DNA of 8,877 nucleotides from Phycisphaeraceae bacterium (GTDB lineage: Bacteria; Planctomycetota; Phycisphaerae; Phycisphaerales; Phycisphaeraceae), in the NCBI GenBank assembly GCA_007119405.1, contig SKPT01000086.1:1-8877 (forward strand). The letters run 5' to 3'. Every line of letters starts with the position of its first letter. The first letter of the stretch is position 1. This document shows positions 6,681-8,877 of this stretch, in pieces. The notes beneath the pieces are model-generated. The model was not told the origin of the DNA. It made no database searches and saw only the letters and a list, made by a program, of their open reading frames with translations. The position numbers and the translations under genes were made by a program.

Positions 6681-8396
6681 ATGCTCTTGACGAAGGTACA
6701 GGACGACACGTTCGAGGTGCGGGAGGTGGTCCAGGACAAACACCCCTCGATCGACGCCGTCTCGACCGAGCAGGAGCTCGTCACCGTCGTCTTCGACAAG
6801 GGCTACGAGCAGCGTGCCCGGAAGCTGTTCAAGAGCGCGATGCAGGAGGCGTTCAACAGCGGCGTCGCCCACCGCGTGAAGCAGGGGTTCAAGACGTGGC
6901 GGAACGTGAAGGTCAGCAACGTGGACCGCTACGACGTGGCGGAGGTGGCGACCAACGCGGTGCTCGGCACGGTCATCGGCGTGGCGACGGCGCCGATCGG
7001 CGCGTTTCCGGCGCTGGCGGGTGTGGTGGTCGCGGGGATGACGGCCGGCTCGGGGCGTGTGACCAGCGTCGGGTTCTCGGAGATGCGGCTGTACCAGCGG
7101 CGCAAGGATCTGCGGGCGCGCGATGTAATCGCCACGGCGCTCGAGGAGCTGACCCCCAACGAGGCCGTGGCCGCCGTCGAAGCCGCGGATCGTCACTGGG
7201 CCCAGGCGCAGGGCGGCGACGCGGTGGATTTCTCCCATCTTCACCTCGGGCCGGAGAAGCTGGCGTTTCTCAAGACGCGCGAGCACATCAGCGACTGGCG
7301 CTGCAACGACTCGTTGCAGTCCAAGAGCTCGGCGATGCGTGACAAGGCCTTCGCCATCGGGGCGAAGAACGGCTACCAGCACAACGCCGAGTCGCGCAAG
7401 CTGGTGGCCCGGGCGGATCGGCTGAGCATGAAAAAGTCGACCTACTTCTCATCGCAGCTCGGCGCCCACGTGACGCTGCACGAGGGATACGTCGCCGCCG
7501 CCCACGCCACGCTCGAAGCCATGCTTCCCAAGATTTACCGCTCGCTGCTGCACCAGGCGCACTTGAGCGCCAACCACGAGTGCTCCCAACACTGCTGCTT
7601 CAGCGAGTCGGAGCTGGCGCGGCTGAACGTGATGGTCGAGCGGTTCGAGAGGCGGCGCAAGCAGTTGGCCGTGCCGCCGCCGATCAAGCCCGAGACCCCG
7701 TCGCTCGAATCGGTGCTCAGCGACGCGAGGCAGGCGCTGGACCCGGCGACGGACGACAAGGACTGGCATCAGGCGATGAACGAGCTGACATCCGGGCCCG
7801 GCTATCGCCTGGCCGACGCCGCCGCGGAGACCGGCCTGGGCGAGGGCGTCAGCCAGGGCGTGGGCCAGGCGGTGGAGGGGGCGGCGGCGCTGTTGCTCGG
7901 CGCCACCGGCGGCGGGGTGGGCGGGGCGCTGCTGGGCAAGGCGTTTGGGATGATCGGCGAGCACTGGACGGTCTCGGTTCCGGCGCGCAAGGAGATCGCC
8001 GGGCTCGTCAACCAGGACCATCGGCAGTGGAACGACGAGCAGTACCGGCAGAACATGGCGGGCAAGGCCGCCACCGTCTGTTACGCCCTGAAAAAGCTGG
8101 GGCACTACCGGGACAAGCTCAACCGCTACCTCCAGGCCGCGTGCGACTTCGCCAACGTCGTCGGCGCCCGGCCGCGGCCGGACGATTCGCTCTCGAAGTG
8201 GGCGTCGTGCGACGAGGCGTACCAGTTCGCCAAGCTCTTCTGCTACTGCCTCAAGACGCTGATCAAGTACGAGGCCCACGTGGACGTCGTGCGCATGTAC
8301 CTGGTGTATTGCGGCATTCGCGCGGCGAGGAAGACGGGCGATGACAACTTCCGCAAGATCGCCGTGGACCCGCGGCATTGGCGCGTGTTCTATTAA
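6681..8396 (+). CDS. Protein of unknown function in T6SS cluster, with glycine-rich hydrophobic segments
   Basis: I do not recognise this 571-residue protein. It has no signal peptide: the N-terminus (MLLTKVQDDTFEVREV) is polar and looks like the start of a beta-strand domain. Two hydrophobic, small-residue-rich stretches stand out. One is at about 88-122 (ATNAVLGTVIGVATAPIG, then ALAGVVVAGM). The other is at about 386-426, with GxxxG-like spacing (GLGEGVSQGVGQ, then AALLLGATGGGVGGALLGKA). Either could insert in a membrane, or be a glycine-zipper hairpin. Between them is a mostly helical polar region with a His/Cys cluster at H299, C301, H304, C305, C306. A proline-rich linker (VPPPIKPETP, 331-340) precedes the second half. 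The C-terminal 110 residues look helical and hold five of the ten cysteines (C488, C510, C521, C523, C544). It starts 31 bp after clpV and ends 78 bp before vgrG on the same strand, so it probably shares their transcript. A secreted effector, a membrane-active toxin, or a cluster-specific accessory or adaptor are all possible; no catalytic motif or PAAR/DUF4123-type adaptor signature is visible. That it is coding is secure from its length, context and G/C-rich third positions. Confidence 0.9.
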   Translation: MLLTKVQDDTFEVREVVQDKHPSIDAVSTEQELVTVVFDKGYEQRARKLFKSAMQEAFNSGVAHRVKQGFKTWRNVKVSNVDRYDVAEVATNAVLGTVIGVATAPIGAFPALAGVVVAGMTAGSGRVTSVGFSEMRLYQRRKDLRARDVIATALEELTPNEAVAAVEAADRHWAQAQGGDAVDFSHLHLGPEKLAFLKTREHISDWRCNDSLQSKSSAMRDKAFAIGAKNGYQHNAESRKLVARADRLSMKKSTYFSSQLGAHVTLHEGYVAAAHATLEAMLPKIYRSLLHQAHLSANHECSQHCCFSESELARLNVMVERFERRRKQLAVPPPIKPETPSLESVLSDARQALDPATDDKDWHQAMNELTSGPGYRLADAAAETGLGEGVSQGVGQAVEGAAALLLGATGGGVGGALLGKAFGMIGEHWTVSVPARKEIAGLVNQDHRQWNDEQYRQNMAGKAATVCYALKKLGHYRDKLNRYLQAACDFANVVGARPRPDDSLSKWASCDEAYQFAKLFCYCLKTLIKYEAHVDVVRMYLVYCGIRAARKTGDDNFRKIAVDPRHWRVFY

Positions 8397-8474
8397 CCCT
8401 GCCGGGGCAGGCGCCCACGCGGCGGCGGCGACGTTTGACCGCCGGCCCGGGCGTGACCAGCGAAGGTGACCGAC
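8397..8474 (+). other. 78-bp intergenic gap before vgrG
   Basis: This is the largest gap in the window. It holds two small inverted repeats: CCTGC/GCAGG (8398-8402 with 8407-8411, 4-nt loop) right after the stop of the preceding gene, and CGGCGG/CCGCCG (8423-8428 with 8439-8444, 10-nt loop). Neither is followed by a T-run, so an intrinsic terminator is not supported. They might attenuate or stabilise the transcript, or be chance in GC-rich DNA. I see no convincing promoter. Confidence 0.35.
8463..8468 (+). promoter_or_regulatory. Ribosome binding site for vgrG
   Basis: AAGGTG (8463-8468) ends 6 nt before ATG 8475 and fixes the vgrG start. Confidence 0.6.
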
Positions 8475-8877
8475 ATGGCGCTGACCCAGAAGGACCGAGT
8501 GCTCTCGCTTCAGACGCCGCTTGGCGCGGACGTGCTGCTCGTGGCCGACATGACGCTGCACGAGGCGCTGAGTGAGCCGTTCACGATCGAGCTGAAGCTG
8601 CTCAGCGCCGATGGCGAGATCCGGTTCGACCAGATCGTCGGGCACAACGTCACGCTGGAGATGCTCGGCGCCGGCACGTCGACGCGGTACTTCAACGGCT
8701 ACGTCAACCAGTTCGAGCAGGCCGGCGTGATCTCGGTCAAGGAAGGCCCGGGCCAGCGGCACCTGACGCAGTATCGGGCGACGGTCGTGCCCTGGCTGTG
8801 GTTTCTGACGCGCACGGCCGACTGCCGGGTGTTTCAGAACATGACGGCGGTGCAGATCGTGCAGGAGATTTTCCGCG
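8475..8877 (+). CDS. vgrG: T6SS spike protein VgrG (TssI), 5' part (3' end outside window)
   Basis: The frame is open from ATG 8475 to the window edge, giving 134 complete codons. The product opens with the VgrG gp27-like N-terminus: RVLSLQTPLGADVLLVADM (8-26), then LHEALSEPFTIELKLLS (28-44), in which a beta-strand rich fold follows the usual 'T-P-L-G-x-D-x-L' opening. Later come FDQIVGHNVTLEM, the FNGYV strand, YRATVVPWLWFLTRT and the closing DCRVFQNMTAVQIVQEIF. The last two are strongly typical of VgrG ('A-x-V-x-P-W-L-x-x-L-T...D-C-R-x-F-Q'). VgrG forms the trimeric tip on the Hcp tube, corresponding to phage gp27-gp5, and delivers effectors bound to it or fused at its C-terminus. The usual length is over 600 residues, so most of the protein, including any C-terminal effector extension, lies beyond the window. 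AAGGTG precedes the start. Confidence 0.95.
   Translation, partial: MALTQKDRVLSLQTPLGADVLLVADMTLHEALSEPFTIELKLLSADGEIRFDQIVGHNVTLEMLGAGTSTRYFNGYVNQFEQAGVISVKEGPGQRHLTQYRATVVPWLWFLTRTADCRVFQNMTAVQIVQEIFR

Noticed and set aside
3749..6799. Antisense open frame of 1016 codons opposite clpV
   Set aside because: It mirrors clpV, whose AAA+ motifs are intact. Its translation is Arg/His/Leu/Gln-rich low complexity, the usual product of high-GC codon bias on the opposite strand.
8398..8444. Intrinsic terminator after the 571-residue ORF
   Set aside because: The hairpins have 5-6 bp stems and no T-tract.
8435..8463. Possible promoter before vgrG (TTGACC at 8435-8440)
   Set aside because: No -10-like sequence lies at 16-18 bp spacing; the region downstream is GC-rich. 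vgrG can be read from the upstream operon.
7449..8762. Antisense open frame of 437 codons opposite the unknown ORF and vgrG
   Set aside because: I considered it because the sense ORF is unrecognised. However, it runs into the solid vgrG 5' end on the other strand, is His/Arg/Leu-rich, and the sense frame has a start site, operon spacing and balanced composition.
1..8877. CRISPR array, tRNA/rRNA gene, insertion sequence or attachment site
   Set aside because: I saw no spaced direct repeats, no RNA-gene landmarks, no transposase motifs and no terminal inverted repeats. Coding genes fill nearly the whole window.

Overview
The window is the interior of a type VI secretion system (T6SS) gene cluster, all on the + strand. 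It comes from a high-GC Gram-negative bacterium (strong G/C preference at third codon positions, mostly TGA stops, tightly packed genes). The contractile T6SS implies a two-membrane cell. I cannot fix the phylum: a high-GC proteobacterium, a myxobacterium or a planctomycete would all fit, and there is no rRNA, tRNA or housekeeping marker.

Layout from left to right: the 3' part of tagJ/impE (1-554), tssE (547-1053), tssF (1046-2914), tssG (2878-3912), tssH/clpV (3905-6649), a 571-residue protein I do not recognise (6681-8396), a 78-bp gap, and the 5' part of vgrG/tssI (from 8475, cut by the window end). The first five genes overlap at every junction (8, 8, 37 and 8 bp), and each start has a purine-rich Shine-Dalgarno just upstream inside the previous gene. 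They look like one translationally coupled transcript. No stretch over 300 bp lacks a gene.

TssE, TssF and TssG are wedge components of the phage-like baseplate on which the TssB/TssC sheath and Hcp tube assemble. VgrG is the tube-tip spike that sits on the baseplate and carries effectors. ClpV is the AAA+ unfoldase that recycles contracted sheath, and TagJ is a sheath- and ClpV-associated accessory protein. The order tagJ-tssE-tssF-tssG-clpV-vgrG matches, from memory, the HSI-I (H1-T6SS) locus of Pseudomonas aeruginosa. The sheath genes and hcp would therefore be expected just left of the window.

The departure from that order is the 571-residue ORF between clpV and vgrG. It has two long glycine/alanine-rich hydrophobic stretches and ten cysteines, including a compact His/Cys cluster. 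Its position suggests a T6SS role (effector, spike- or baseplate-linked accessory, or membrane-active protein), but the sequence does not settle which. It is the best candidate here for something undescribed.
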